From assembly GCA_037043015.1 (NCBI GenBank), contig CM073321.1, positions 23,991,001 through 24,055,000 of the forward strand: a stretch of DNA of 64,000 nt. Reading direction: 5' to 3'. The translations under genes were made by a program, and so were the position numbers. Below the pieces are notes generated by a model. It did no database searches. It saw only the letters and a program-made list of their open reading frames with translations, and was not told the DNA's origin. Shown here piece by piece: positions 23,143-35,678 of the stretch (positions are counted from its first letter, which is position 1; each line of letters starts with the position of its first letter). This DNA is from Bryum argenteum (Eukaryota > Streptophyta > Bryopsida > Bryales > Bryaceae).

Positions 23143-26100
23143 CCATGGCTACTCCCGGGCAACTTAGGAAGGCAGAGAACGACAAGAAGAGGAAGAGGAG
23201 GGGCAACCCACAACGGAAAAGACTGCACCTGCTTCAAAATCCGAATAAGCTTGTCTTTAGAGGTTGGGAAGATGAACTAGATATGTGGACGATGGCCACT
23301 TGCAAATCGTTCATTGAATGGGGTCGCAATGACAAGAAATTCCCTCTATCACGTCACCATTTTCATCGACGCACCAACAAGGCAAATCTTAAGTTTTGCG
23401 ATTGCCCAAACTTCAAACAACAATGCATTGAGGTTTACCAAGTCTTGTATGGCACACCATGTGTGAAGCGCGCAACGAGGTTCCCTTGTTTCTTGCTCTC
23501 CGAGTATACGCTGAGGTTGCTCTTGGTAAACGAGTGGATTGGACAACTGTCAAAGAGGGGAAGCATGTAACACGACCTTCAACGAGTGACATTCCGACAG
23601 GCATTCTAAGATTCTTTGACGCTCCTAATGGTGGCATGGGAGTAACAAGGTCTATTACCAAGGCTATGGAAGACGCTTCCTATTATAGTGCTACATTGGA
23701 AGAGGACGATGACTCACATGGTTCGCGGCCTCGTAAGGCGGTGCGTCAAGTTCGGTGTGCTATTCCTCCCTCCAGCGTTGTGATTGATGCGGATCATCGT
23801 CGTAACTTACCTGGTCGTGTTCCTCAAATAGGTGGCTCTCGCCCTCCAATAGCAAGTAATCATTCACCCGTAGTAGAACCCCATGGTACTAGCATCTTAC
23901 CATTGGACGAACTTGACACATCCACTATAAGAAACCTGCGTTTTTAATGATGTTGTAAATGATGTCTAAAAAGACATCGTAGACATTAATTCAGATGTCT
24001 TATAGACGATAAGACATCCTAGACAGCTCAAATGTCTTAGCAGACGTCTAAAAAGACAGGAAAAAGTCTTAAGATCGAAGATGTCTTAAGGTAATTTTGG
24101 AATGGTAAAAAGTGTGCCACGTAGGTGCCACGTAGATGACACATCAGCTTGAATTCAACGGGCAGTGCCACGTGGGGATGAAATTCATCATGATGTCCAT
24201 TTTACATGGTCCCACGAAAGATGACATGGCGGCGCCAGAATCCTACGTGGACCCGGGAAAATCCGATGTGGCACGCGGGAAAATCCGACGTGGCACACGG
24301 GAAAAGTTGACGTGGACTTGGAAAAATGACATGGCATGCCACGTCAGCATATTGCGGAGGTTTTATGCTCCTATCCTGATAGTTTTAGACATCAGTTAAG
24401 ACGACTTAAATGTCTTGCAAGACATCTTAGATGTTGTACAAGATGTCTTGCAAGACGTATGCAATGTCTTACAAAATATCTTAGAAGACAATTTTTATGT
24501 CTTATAAGATGTTTCCAGTGCGTAGAATGATGTTTACGTTGATGTCCTTATTAAGTTTGTGATGTTTGCTCGGATGTTTGTAGCGACATCTCCTAGGACA
24601 TGATGTTTGCAACAGTGTTACTATTGATGTTTTTTGGGCATATGAAAGGACATCTAGGATGACATTTTTAGATGTTTATATAGTCATCAGATCTGTAATC
24701 CACAGACGTCTCACATAACATCAGCTGTAAACACTGTCACATCAAAAAGTATGAGTCAAACATATATTGCTTAGGTCATTAAAACCTCAGATAACACAAA
24801 CTAGAATATTTACTAATACGCCTGTCAACAACTACGATATACTACGCACCCACAATTTGAACTCCGTAAGTCCCTCCACTTCCATCGCTTGCTGTCGATA
24901 CCCGTATGGTCATGTGCATGTCCCGCCGCTACACATATTCAATAAGCCAATATCAACTGCATTTAAAGAAGGGTTTGTAAAGGTAAAAAAATTCTGATTT
25001 AATTCCATTTAATTGCACTACCTAGGTTGAGATGGTTTACTTCCTAACCTCAAGATATCGACACAGTTAGACATTCTTGCAAACATCTGCTTAGACATTT
25101 CTTCAGACATCCTTCTAGACATCATTAAAAACAACGTTATAGACATCCATACATACATCTGTTCCACTCACCTACAAGCACGCATGTTGCTTCGCGGCCT
25201 CAGATCGTGCTCGCTGCCCCGACCTCTTATGTCCCACCTTCCAAACTAGAATTCCATCAACACATTTAGACATCTTCATAGACATGCTCTAAGACATCTT
25301 GCAGACATCATCATAGACATCTTCTACAACAAATCAAATACTACAAGTACTAGGGTTTCCTTCACAACAAATCAAATTCTACAAGTCCTAGGGTTTCTTG
25401 TACAAGATGCTTTTGAAATCCAATACCTCTTAAGTAGCAAATCTTAGCCACATGAAGAAGGAAACCTACTCTTGAGAGCTATTGGATTTCTACAAATACT
25501 ATTCTCTTATTGCAGTTAACAATCATTCTGAAACTGAATGGAAACAATTTCGAAATCCTCTATACTTTAAACACAAACTCTTTGGAAAAACTAAGGCAAA
25601 ATGAACTTTGTAATTCCATTTGAAGATCTCATGACCTAACTATGGCGGCGGAAACAAACCCTAGCCACATGAAGAAGCAAACCTTAGCCTCTACACTCCA
25701 AACACTAACTCTTTGAAAAAATGAAGACGAAAATGAGCTTCGTGCGGCCTCTAATTCTACTTAAAGGTCTCATGACCTAACTATGGCGGCGGCAGCAAAC
25801 CCTAGCCGCCTCTGTTCATCCATTGAAGTCAATGAAAATCATCCCTGTAGATGGTTCTGGATGCTGTCATAGATGTCATCTTCGACATCTTCATAGACAT
25901 CATGTTAGACATTTTCATAAACGTCATCTTAGACATCCCTGCAGACATTATCATAAACATCTGATGACATTTTCAGGGTTTCAATCACAACACATTAACT
26001 ATAAAAGGTCTTTTGTTTTCCCTCACAACATATCAAATACTAGATGCTTTAAAGTTCTTTCCACAACAAAGCACATATTGTAAGTCTTAGAGTTTCTTCC

Positions 26101-28955
26101 ACAACAAATCAAATAATCTTTATTGATAGAAAAAGTGTGGAATTACAATTATGAGACTATTTATAGTCTTCCATGGTGAAAGGCTCTCTTTTAAACTCTC
26201 AACTACCTTTTATTTCTACCCTAACTAACTTTCCAACTAACTTTCTTAATACTAATTCTATTCTTGAATTGTCTCCTAAACTGTATTAAATAGCTACTTT
26301 CATAAATTCATATTTCTTGTAAATTTGCTTTAATTTGTATAATATTGGTTGTTAATGATAGAGTAATGTATAGTCTTGCCATTAGACTATAATAATCTAA
26401 TCTATAAGTAATAAATAATATTTAATTCCTTCTTGAAGTAAGCCATAAAACACTGTTTATTGTTTTTATTTTCTTTTTATATTTTCTTTATGTATTTGAG
26501 GATTACCCCAATCAGAGACCCGCGCCAATGGAGGACAAGCAGTAAGAGAAAAAGTTGATATTATTCTTTAAAAGACTCTTAAGTACTGCCGCTTTTTAGT
26601 AAATGACGTCTAGGAGGATGTCGTGCAAAACATCTTCATAGACATCCAAGTAGATGTCTATGCGGACATTCATGCCTGACTATAGTTATGGTAAGTTGGA
26701 CATCGTGTTAAACATCCGACTAGATGTTGAATGACTTGTCAACTGGTCTGACGTGGAGTTTTTGTTGCCATGTAGATAAAGCGCTGTAGATAACTTTATT
26801 AATCTATGTCCACGTGATTTTTGAGGATTAAATATCCACGAAATTACTTTTACTTTTTTTTTTGGCATCATTGTTATCTTGTAGATATTATATATATTAT
26901 ATTTTATACATAATATTTTTTAATATTTAAATATTTCTTAACCATAAAAAATTACAGAATTATAATATTCTAATTTATTTGAATATAATAAAAATTTACA
27001 AAATATTTTTTTATTGAAATATAATTATATATAATTATATATTTTAATATTTAAAAAAAAAATAGACCAATGAAAAAATAGTGAGAATAGCCTGAAATCA
27101 GTATTTTCAGTATTGCCACGTCACATAATGTTTTAGCAAGAAGAAGAAAAAAAAAGAAAAATTAAAAATTAAAAAAAATTTAAAAAAAATTAAAAAAAAT
27201 AAAAAAACTACTAAAATGTGATGTTTCTTTTTCTACTTTTGAAAACGGCTGCCCATTCACCTACTCTTTTAACATTAGAAATGCTTTTTACCCTGTCTAC
27301 CAATAAATTTTGGTCGTTTTTACCTTGCTGGTCTAAAATCCCTTGCCAACGTGGCAGTTTGATGTCTATCAAGATGTCTTCAAAGACATCCATGTCTTCA
27401 CCAACATCTTTTTGTTTGGTGATGTCTTCATGCCCCCCCAATCCAAAATGTGCCCGTTAGACGTACAGACATCCTCCCGTCTTCGAAGACATCTTTTAAG
27501 ACAGTAAGACATCACAAAATACATTAGACATTACACAAGACATCACAAAAAACAGGGTTTTCTTATAGTGATCTTCTGATCTCAAAGCTCTTCTGAAGAG
27601 CAAAGACGATGTTATAGCAAGATTGCAAGCGGATCTCGAAAAAACACGAGCAATGTATGAGGAGAAGGTGAAAGAAAGGGACTAGCTTTCCGTGGAATAT
27701 GCACGCATGCGCGAGAAGATGCAAGAACTATCTCACTCACGTATCATTCCTTGAGATATAGAGAAATCGGACATGGCGGATGTTGATAGAGTTGTCTTCA
27801 ACCTTACGGAAGACTTGGCTTTTGGAGAAATGTCACCCCAACGCCCTCAATTGCGCCGTCCTGTGAAAGCTCAGCCATGTGTTGTTAATATCTGTGGCTT
27901 GGAACGAGAAGAAGATGTACGAAGTGATACCCAAGATTCCTTATCTTTATCTTTATTCCCCCCTATTCGTAATCCCCCTTTCATGTCCTCTAAGGGATAC
28001 AACTCCTTTCTAAAAGAAAAGCAACAACTGCAAGCTCGTTTGGAGCAGTTGTCAGCCACTTACTACCATTGGAAGGTGGCATGTATACTTTCGGTGGACA
28101 GAGGCAGACAAGTTGCAGCGGAGCTGGAGAAGATCGATAAGAATTTTACTAGTGGAGCTGGTCGACGAACGTTCGGTATGACCTCGTGGCCGAGTGTGGA
28201 TACATTGTTTGATAATCTTCCTATGATGGACATCAAGATGCAAGATGACACTTCTACAGAGGTTGTAGATTGGAGCAAGGCCGGGTGGAATTTCAAACAC
28301 CACATGTCGGCGCATGTTGATGTAGCATTGAGGACATTATTGTAGCCCAACCCTCCGCAGTTTGTATTGGATCACTCTACGTGTTCCATATGCCTAAATC
28401 CATTGGACCTAAGGGTGGATGGGCTTTAGGCTCCTGTGTCCATATGTATCATCCGCAGTGTCTCTTAGTTTATTGTTTGACTGAAAATCGCTGTGCTATA
28501 TGCAAAGCGCCTTTTCACGAGCGCTTTTACGAGATGTTCAATCTAAGAACTTATATGCCGCCTTCTTGGGAACACAATGCTGAGTCTATTGACGAGGTTC
28601 GATTTTGGGGTAAAGACCTTATTTGGAGTTGGCGTAGAGGTGAACATGATCTTGAGAAGATTACTCCTAGCTCTCAATTGAACTGGTAAATTGACCGAAA
28701 TGAGATTCTAAGAGTTGCACCAATACTTGCCGGACAAGGTCCACAGCATGAGGGTAATTGGATGTTCTTCTTCCGATGCCTTGGGGGCTATTCTGATGTG
28801 AGCTCCAATACATTCAAGTGGGGGCCCCACCCCATGGGACATCGATGGAATCAATTTGGGAAGAGAGTAACCGATGGTGAAGGCCATGCCTCCATGGAAG
28901 ATTTGGAAGAGTGTCAATATGCTGAATCTACTTGGGGGCCACGATACCAGTCCTA
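23143..28955 (+). pseudogene. GWE/coiled-coil/RING-like family gene, copy 1 (split by CACTA)
   Basis: ATG at 23143 (MATPGQLRKAENDKKRKRRG). The basic start leads to the family domain: FRGWEDE, MATCKSFIEWG, KKFPLSRHHFHRR, NKANLKFC, QQCIEVYQVLYG, then, after a frame slip near 23470, LRVYAEVALGKRVDW. A Ser/Pro linker is interrupted by the CACTA at 23923. Beyond it the same frame continues directly with SDLKALLKSKDDVIARLQ, a coiled coil. Later comes a long open stretch (27773-28345), a stop, and a RING-H2-like finger CSIC...CVHMYHPQC...CAIC (28375-28510, one slip inside it). The tail to about 28955 (FKWGPHPMGHRWNQFG) is probably the C-terminus. RING fingers usually mark E3 ubiquitin ligases; the target is unknown. 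It is divergent from the kinase across array 2. Confidence 0.6.
23923..27570. mobile_element. non-autonomous CACTA element, copy 2
   Basis: It starts CACTATAAGAAACC at 23923 and ends GGTTTTCTTATAGTG at 27570. The 3-bp duplication ATC is exact (23920-23922 and 27571-27573). Subterminal GATGTCT/AGACATC words crowd both ends (23940-24090 and 27355-27545). Internal organisation matches copy 1: the ACGTGG block (24228-24340), the stretch with repeated ACAACAAATCAAATACTACAA, and the AT-rich part. No transposase. Removing the element and one ATC rejoins the host gene in frame, so it entered an exon. Confidence 0.92.
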
Positions 28956-29612
28956 AGCGCTGGACTATTTACTGGACGTATATAGTCCCCTCACAAAGAA
29001 GACTTTGCAGGACTTTAAAGTCTCTAGAGTCTTAAACCTGATCTTAAACGCAGATGGTCCATTCAAACGAACTCGTGCAAAGCGTAAACTTCTTGTTGGA
29101 GAATGCTCCAACCCTTAGACTACTGAATGATACTTACGATATTGTCAATCCATACACTCCAGCATAGCGTATGGTTTTAGCTATATAGGACTATATTTGA
29201 TTATAGTATTATGGAATGGTAGCTTTTTGCAACAATGTATCTCACTTCTTATTGTACTACTTTTTGCACCAATTAAATCAACGGTATATATTTGGTTGAC
29301 TCCTTTGCTTGTGGTCTATCGATTGTACTTTGTAATCTTGTATTGTATCCTTCATCTCCATAGTTCATATAACCGGACCAACCCCTTTTACCAATAGACA
29401 GACACGTACTCACGCATGATGAAAGGTAAAAACAAACTTCCTAATATAAAGTGTATGCGAATAAGTACATAGAAGAAATTCCGTACACTTTCCCTACACC
29501 TAATTAACGTAAATCAAATATCGTTTCGGTGAATTTTGGAGGTGTAAGTCCATCGTCTCTACGTTAAGAATCTTCAACTTTGTCCTTGCCCTCTGAAAAA
29601 TTTCATCGTTGC
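28956..29612. other. AT-rich intergenic stretch between family copies 1 and 2
   Basis: After about 29120 the sequence is AT-rich with no coding signal. It lies between two convergent genes of the same family (copy 1 plus, copy 2 minus), so it probably holds both 3' ends. Coding-like sequence in 28956-29120 (LTKKTLQDFKVSRVLNLIL) may be a last piece of copy 1. Confidence 0.4.
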
Positions 29613-30849
29613 GGTTCCAAATCAGCGTCGGTTGCGTTTATGTTGATGTCAACTATTGCTTTATTTTTACGATGAGCCCACTCTGCCCATGCGTCCTCAA
29701 ACCGAGCATCCTCTTTAGCTACACGTAGTTCTTTGCGAGTTTTACATTCTGGTCTTCACTCCATTTCACCAGCCTCTTTAATTTGTCAACTTCCTCTGGA
29801 GTCTTGCCATACTTACCCGCAAATGCCAAATCACGAATGCATATCATCTCTTTATCTACCTCTAAAGCATTAGATTCTTCAATTTCCGTCAACCAATCCC
29901 TCTCCTCAGCTAGGACCCCTTCCAGGTAAGTGTGTTTTGCTGTCAACATCTCTACGTAGTCTTCTATGGAAAGGTTGTTTGATTGTTTCTTCTCCAGAAA
30001 CTTCTCACGGGCCTCTTTTTGTAGCACAAGTATGGTCTCTATATAAGCTATGCAGTCTAGAACTTTTTCCAAAGTCTCCCCACACTCTTCTTGTAAATCG
30101 TATGGTTCAGTGGCAGAAAGGGCTTTTTCTTTGAGGGCTTCCAATTCTTTTGCATGCTGCATTACTTCCTCCAATTTCATGCATTTTGTTATACTGAAAT
30201 TGTGCAACATGATAAAATCATCCATGAATTCGGATAATCTCCCTCCTACTGTTGGCAATGGATTTGCCTCATAAGGAATCCCCATCCTCCAGTTTATTGG
30301 AGGACTAGTTGGTTCAATCAGTTCACTAAGCTCGTATTCTTGTGTGTGTTCATCTTCTGAGGATTCGGAAGAAGACCATGCTGTGTAATATTCAGCGTTG
30401 GCCTTAGGACTCAAAGGTACAGCTCCAATTCTATCTCCTTCAATAGTACTTGATGTCTCTCCAACCTCTATGGGTTCAGTATTTTCTTGTATAGGCAAAC
30501 GTGGACGCGTTGACCAATCCACCTGCTTCCTGAGAATCATTTCCGCAAATGCCATTCTTGCCAAAAAGTAGGGAACCTCATATTTTAAAATATGGTTGTT
30601 ACCGTATATCAAATGCCAAGCATATATGCATCTTTATTTAAATAGGTCACTATGGCACTCTCGGAGGTTTGCTTCATTGTTGTGCCGATGAATATTGTGC
30701 CGATGTAGAGGAAAGAGCTTGTTGATGTGGCACCACTCCACATACCTCACAGACATGGCAAAAGACCACGGCTCCGTCTCTTCCTCCCATCCTCTAAACG
30801 CTAATATCTTGGGATTCTTCAAGATGTCTATGCGCTTCTTCTCGGTCAT
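29613..30849 (-). pseudogene. GWE/coiled-coil family gene, copy 2
   Basis: ATG at 30849 (MTEKKRIDILKNPKILAFRGWEEE). The family domain is clear: SVRYVEWCHINKLFPLHRH, HRHNNEANLREC, then one TAA near 30632, then CIYAWHLIYG, EVPYFLARMAFAEMILRKQVDW. A Ser/Glu linker is followed by a long charged helical region (LEEVMQHAKELEALKEKAL; DYVEMLTAKHTYLEGVLAEE), which I read as coiled coil. A frame slip near 29735 leads into ELRVAKEDARFEDAWAEWAH and a stop near 29613. No RING finger was found in this copy. It is convergent with copy 1 and has GC array 3 about 160 bp upstream of its ATG. Confidence 0.65.
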
Positions 30850-31007
30850 GAGGCACCATGGATGTACCCGCTACAACGGGTAGTGCCTCCATCAAAAAAA
30901 TCTGTAGAAACGCAAAGTCCCTCTACGAGCAAGCAAGCAGCAACAGTGAAGTTGATACTAGTCAATGCGCGAAAGTAGGAACTCGCAAAGTGTGAAAATG
31001 GACTGTT

Positions 31008-31325
31008 GGTCGCCTTCTCAAGCACAGTAATATGACGACTGTTGGTCTACAGAATCTGCACCGCCGGTCGATCGCCGGTAGAGGTATCGCCCTATCAGTA
31101 CCTCTGATCGCCCTATCAGTACCTCCGATCGCCCTATCAGTACCTCCGATCACCCTATCTTCCCCGTCGGTTGCCCTTCTCAGCGAAGTTCACCCATCAG
31201 CTGGATCGGCGGTCGTCCTGTGATTGACGTTTGCTCATCGGCTGGACCGCCGGTCACCCCTCTCAGCGACGTTCGCCCATCACCTGGACCGCCGGTTGCC
31301 CTATGACCAACGTTTGCCCATCGGC
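31008..31325. promoter_or_regulatory. GC-rich array 3 upstream of family copy 2
   Basis: A mix of ACCGCCGGTCGCC-type motifs and a 21-bp tandem with the core TACCTCCGATCGCCCTATC, repeated four times at 31092-31160. It ends with CTGGACCGCCGGTCACCCC and GACGTTCGCCC forms. Its position upstream of the minus-strand gene parallels the other family copies. Confidence 0.75.
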
Positions 31326-31329
31326 TGGA

Positions 31330-32060
31330 ATTATCCAATTATCTGCAATTGGGAATTCTCCCAGTTTATATTGAATGCGAGTCCATGAGGTTTCGTAGCA
31401 GCTCCTACGAGGATGAGATGAAGATGAATATTGGATGGGGGAGGGGTAAAAGAGCCCTATAGTTTATAATGTATTAGTTTAAAAATTAAGAAGATACGCA
31501 TAGGGTAGTAATTTTGGATCGTGGGTCCCATAATTCCCATTTGATGATCATTCAATTCATAAGAAATGGACAAGAGAGGTCTAAATGGATAATAATGAAT
31601 GGGAGGAAGGATGGGGTGGGAGTTCCTTGTCCTCTTCGTAGGCATCAATGGTATATATCATTTTGTATGATGTATATTTTAACAAGTCATATTGTGCCTA
31701 ACCATTTATAATAAGCGATAAAATGTGAAATCATTTATAGAGCATCTGCCTCTTCAATGCATGAAACACTTCAATGCATCTAAAGATTTAATAGCTACAA
31801 TATTAGAATGTAATCCAAGATAGTCAATTTCTAGCATCTAGATAAGATACCATTTTTGCACCAAAACTGCACCTCATATTCTAACATCACATTCAAGACC
31901 AATTTCTAGTTTCTTTTTATATCAGTGGAGCCTCTAATAAATTATAAGTTCTCCATATACAATATCCGAGTATATGTATGCTAATAGATTATCCTTGCAA
32001 TGAGTTTATTGCCTCATATCATTATAACATTGGTTAAATTGAGAGTGAAGAGGATTTTCA
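31330..32060. other. noncoding AT-rich stretch
   Basis: No convincing ORF on either strand. It leads into a copia-like 3' fragment and shows no array motifs or clear terminal repeats. Confidence 0.4.
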
Positions 32061-32365
32061 AAATTTTGGCAGGTCAAAAATAATAACGCCTTGAAATACA
32101 ATTAAGTGTAAGGAATTAGTGCATATAGCCTAGTAAGCACTAAGAGAATTAGTTTCTTACGAAATTAAAAGGTGATATATCATGACATATTATATGTTTG
32201 GAGAAAAAATGAGTGACCACCATATGAAGGTAAATATTTTAAGTCAAGAAGACTAATCATTTGCGGACATTCTAACCAACCCATTACTGAGGGTACTTTT
32301 GAAACCAATATTTGATGAGAATTTTATGTTGAAAATTTTGAGAATGTTGGAAATTATATTTTAAA
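32060..32365 (+). mobile_element. Ty1/copia 3' fragment (fossil)
   Basis: A broken reading contains the word SFADILTNPLLR, the pattern (ADIFTKPL) that ends the RNase H part of plant copia polyproteins, in the right relative place after a YYMFGEKM-like stretch. No LTR or other domain could be tied to it. It is a short, old, clearly broken remnant. Confidence 0.45.
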
Positions 32366-32514
32366 ATTGTGACTAAACTTGTATCGATCTTAATCCATAT
32401 TACACCACAAGAGTATTTAATGAGCTTAAAATTACATTTCTCATCTATTATAGTCACGGCTCTTGGCAAAATGCCCATGACCATGAGAATCATTTTCATT
32501 TGGGAATGAGAAAT

Positions 32515-32595
32515 AGGAAGAACCGAGTGGGAACGAGAGGGAATGAGGGGGGATGAGGGGGGATGAGGGGGAAGGAAGGGGGGAATGGGGGAGAT
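32515..32595 (+). repeat. G-rich low-complexity tract (GGGGGATGAGG)
   Basis: Repeats of GGGATGAGGGG and GGAATGGGGG form at least eight GGG runs within 80 bp, a strong candidate for G-quadruplex formation on the plus strand. The 192-residue minus-strand ORF running through it is a composition artefact. Confidence 0.6.
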
Positions 32596-32669
32596 GCTTG
32601 AAGCGGTTAATTCAAAATTTGAACATTGCATAAAGAGGATCCAAGAACAAGAGCAAGAGCTCTCGCGAT

Positions 32670-32862
32670 GTCGCCCCTGCAGAGTGTCGGTCGCCCCAAA
32701 CCGCTGCGCTGAGGCTGAACCTCTTCTAAAGCTGCACCGCCGGTCGCCCCGGAGGTCTGCTGCAGCTGGACCGTCAGTTGCCCCGGAGCAAGTCTTGCAA
32801 GAAACACTGGACAGGCGGTCGCTATAACGATTTCGCCCTGACACCACCGGCCGCCCTGCCAC
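32670..32862. promoter_or_regulatory. GC-rich array 4 upstream of family copy 3
   Basis: Six to eight motif copies (CTGCACCGCCGGTCGCCCC, GGACAGGCGGTCGC, CACCGGCCGCCC). A TATATA box (GGTTATATACAAT, 32868-32880) follows. The leader after it contains CACGTGCCGTGGTGTTGCGC and GATGTCGAC, nearly the same as the leader of copy 4 at 44115-44150. A shared promoter module is likely. Confidence 0.75.
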
Positions 32863-33057
32863 AAGAGGTTATATACAATCGTTTTTGGCCGTAGTCGTCA
32901 CTTTTCAGTCCACGTGCCGTGGTGTTGCGCATTGTCTGATGTCGACTCAAAGTTGCCACTTGCTTGCTTGATTGGTCGGCCAACATGGACTGCACTATTT
33001 TTGGTGTTTTGTATCAAATATCACATCATAGCCACATTTCCGTGATCGGAGGTAACA

Positions 33058-34605
33058 ATGATTACAATAGCGGAACGTAAAATAGTACTCGGCGAATGAT
33101 GCAATAGGAGACGAAATAAACACAAGAGGAATCACCGTATTCTCCAAGATGTCACTCAACGCGCTTTTCCAGGGTGGGAGACCGAAGAGGGTGTTCGGAA
33201 TCAGAAAATAGTGAAGAATTACATCGCCTGGTGCCACATCGACAAGTTGTTTCACACTTTCGACATGAGATGCACTTGAATTTAAATGCTGCAAATCTGC
33301 ACTATTGTAAGGATGTCGAATTTGTACAACGATGTATTGAAGTGTGGAGGTTCCTTTATAAAGGCAAGAATGTCACCAAGAACGAGGTTTCGTATTATAT
33401 TGCTCAAATGGTGTATGCAGAGGTACTATTGGAGAAAGTGGTGGATTGGAGCTCATTGAATAAAACGCCTCGAATCTTCCTTCCAACCAAGCAAGACATT
33501 CCAAACGCTATATTGCCAGATTACCCACGAGAAGGTCTTACAGCACCAAGGCATTGGAAAGGTGGGGATGCCGATGATATGTATGTTTGGGAAAATCCTA
33601 ATTCTGATAAAGAAGAGGTTCAAGAGAGGGAGCATCATACTCTTCTTTTAGAAGGTTCTATTGGTGACATATAACACTTTCAATGTGTAGGTGAAACAAG
33701 CGTGCGGGATTTGGAGTTGATTAATGCACCTGTGAAGCACGTCGAGGACCTACGAATAGAAGGAGAAGCCGATCTCATTGAACACATGGAGGTTCAAGGA
33801 ATGTTTGGTGCTTGTACTTTGGGTCCACCCGAAGTTATAGTTGGGCCCACTATGAGCGCCCCTCTTCTAACAAATGTTAGCGTAGAGGAGGGGACTCAAG
33901 AATATCCAATGCAAACGACTGAACGGCCAGAAAGAGAAGTAAATGAAGAAGTAGAGCTGGAGAAGGAACTTCAAGTAGTCTTCAAAGAGAAAATCCCGAA
34001 GGAAGTCGAAGATTCGTGGATGGAGGAGATGAAGAGGGCTTATGAGGGTTATGATCATTTGTTTCATGCTTTGTCATCCGAATGGACAAAGTGTGTTGAA
34101 CTCCAACATGACATTCAGGAAATCAAGGATGCAAAATGTAAGATCCAAGATGTGCCGACAAATGTTTTTCCAGCTCTCGATGCATCGGATTAGGTCGATT
34201 ATGAGAAAGAGCTCATAAAGCAAGAAAAACATTTCAAAGATGTGCGAAGGAGATATAATCACATCGACGAATGGTTTGTGGTCAATGATTGGGGTCGCGA
34301 GAAGGATATTATGGTTGAAGAAGCCAAGGACCAAGGTCATTGTGAAAACAAGTTAAAGGAATTCATTTCGGCATGCGATGCCTTGAGAGCTGAGATCAAA
34401 AGAGTGAACCTAGCATCAAGAAGATTGAAGGAGAACAAGAAAAAGCTAGTACTCAATACAATAGATTCCGTGGAAATTGCAGAAGAGGGTCAAAGTTCAT
34501 AGCGCAATGAAACAACTGAGGAGTTGGTCAAAAAGCTACTTGTGTTCGCAGAAGAGGAGAGGTTCCTTAAAAGCAAGGATCGAAGATCTATGTATTGTAA
34601 ATAAG
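33058..34605 (+). pseudogene. GWE/coiled-coil family gene, copy 3
   Basis: ATG at 33058 (MITIAERKIVLGE), then a TGA, then the same frame gives TQRAFPGWETEEG and VKNYIAWCHIDKLF. After a frame slip near 33250 the domain goes on: FRHEMHLNLNAANLHYC, EFVQRCIEVWRFLYKG, YYIAQMVYAEVLLEKVVDW. A Glu-rich linker (to a TAA near 33672) is followed by long charged helices (33702-34193 and 34242-34502, the same frame separated by single stops). No RING finger is visible. It is closest to copy 4 by sequence (FPGWET, WCHI, NLHYC, FVQRCIEVW, MVYAE..LEK). Confidence 0.6.
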
Positions 34606-35334
34606 ACAAAGGAGAAATGTCGGAGCTGGTACCATTGATAAAAAATCGAAAGTACAATGGAAGAAGATTAGAGTAAGCGGAATCAAATTTTAGAAAGACG
34701 TTCGTGTGTTGGTTATATCCATTTACTTTATTTTATTTGTGAATTGAAAGTTGGGAGATAAGTGCTACGCTGGATATTATACAATGTATCTTTTTGATTA
34801 TATGATATGTTTTTACTAGTAAGATACCCGTTGAACGATGTTATGTTTATTATTTGTATATATGCCCACGGTGTTAGTTTTATCATCTTGTTTATTCTAT
34901 TTATTTTTTTATTTTTTATTTTAAATGCATGATTTGGAAATATGTAAAGAAAGGTTCTTAGAATGGTATGTAGGTTGGTAATCATTTAAGTTGGTAGGTT
35001 TGTATGTTGGTAGGTTGGTGGATACTTTGGACAGTGGTATTTAAAAAAAGTATGTCGTCTATACCATTCCATATATAATTGAATTTTGGAAAGCTTTGAT
35101 TAGCCTTAATCCACGATTAAGTAATGATAAATAATTTGTAAAAATTTGGAATCGTAACAAAGTTGTTGAAGTTACTTATCAATATATGGTGGGATTTACT
35201 TACAAGTATTTAGAGTCAATAAATATTTTGACAAACACCCCAAAACATCTAAATGTCATTATTCAGTATAATTGTACATGATTTCAAATATGAAGAAAAA
35301 GATTTGTAGGAAAAGTGGGGGAAGCAAATATTCG
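34606..35334. other. AT-rich 3' flank of family copy 3
   Basis: AT-rich with a TAGGTTGGTA-type microrepeat (34970-35025). No gene or terminal repeat was recognised. Confidence 0.4.
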
Positions 35335-35606
35335 CGCCCATCAGATAGACTTCCAGTCGCCCTCGCAACTACGGTCGCCCATCAATTGCATCGGCGGTCG
35401 CCCCACTTACCGACGATCGCCCATCGGCTGTATCGGCGGTCGCCCGAACAGGAGAGGTACGAAGAGGCTCGCGGACACTTTCTCCTTTCCCATCACCTAG
35501 ACCGCCGGTCGCCCTCTCTGCAACGTTCGCCCATCATCTGGAACAGCGGTCGCCCTAGTGACCGACAATCGCCCGTCCGCTGTATCGGCGGTCGCACGAT
35601 CTGGAG
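35335..35606. repeat. GC-rich array 5 (no gene follows)
   Basis: About fourteen motif copies (CATCGGCGGTCGCCC, TGTATCGGCGGTCGCC, GACCGCCGGTCGCC, CAACGTTCGCCC). Its last 60 bp are very like parts of array 6 (43899-43950 and 43745-43800): GACCGACNNTCGCCCGTCCG then TGTATCGGCGGTCGC and GATCTGGAGG. It stops abruptly at GGAGG|GTTGAATC, with no family gene after it, as if its downstream part had been moved or replaced. Confidence 0.75.
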
Positions 35607-35678
35607 GGTTGAATCAAATTAACACCAAGTATCCTATATTGTGCCAGGGTTGAATCAAATTAACACCAAGTATTTCCT
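35606..35678. repeat. direct repeat at the edge of array 5
   Basis: Two copies, 41 bp apart, of GGGTTGAATCAAATTAACAC followed by CAAGTAT (35607 and 35648). It lies exactly at the array's broken edge. Confidence 0.7.

Noticed and set aside
27773-28345. stand-alone gene
   Set aside because: It is in line with the GWE gene before the CACTA and the finger after it, so it is better read as the middle of that gene.
32284-32862. 192-residue minus-strand ORF
   Set aside because: It runs through a copia remnant, a G-rich tract and a GC array; composition alone explains it.
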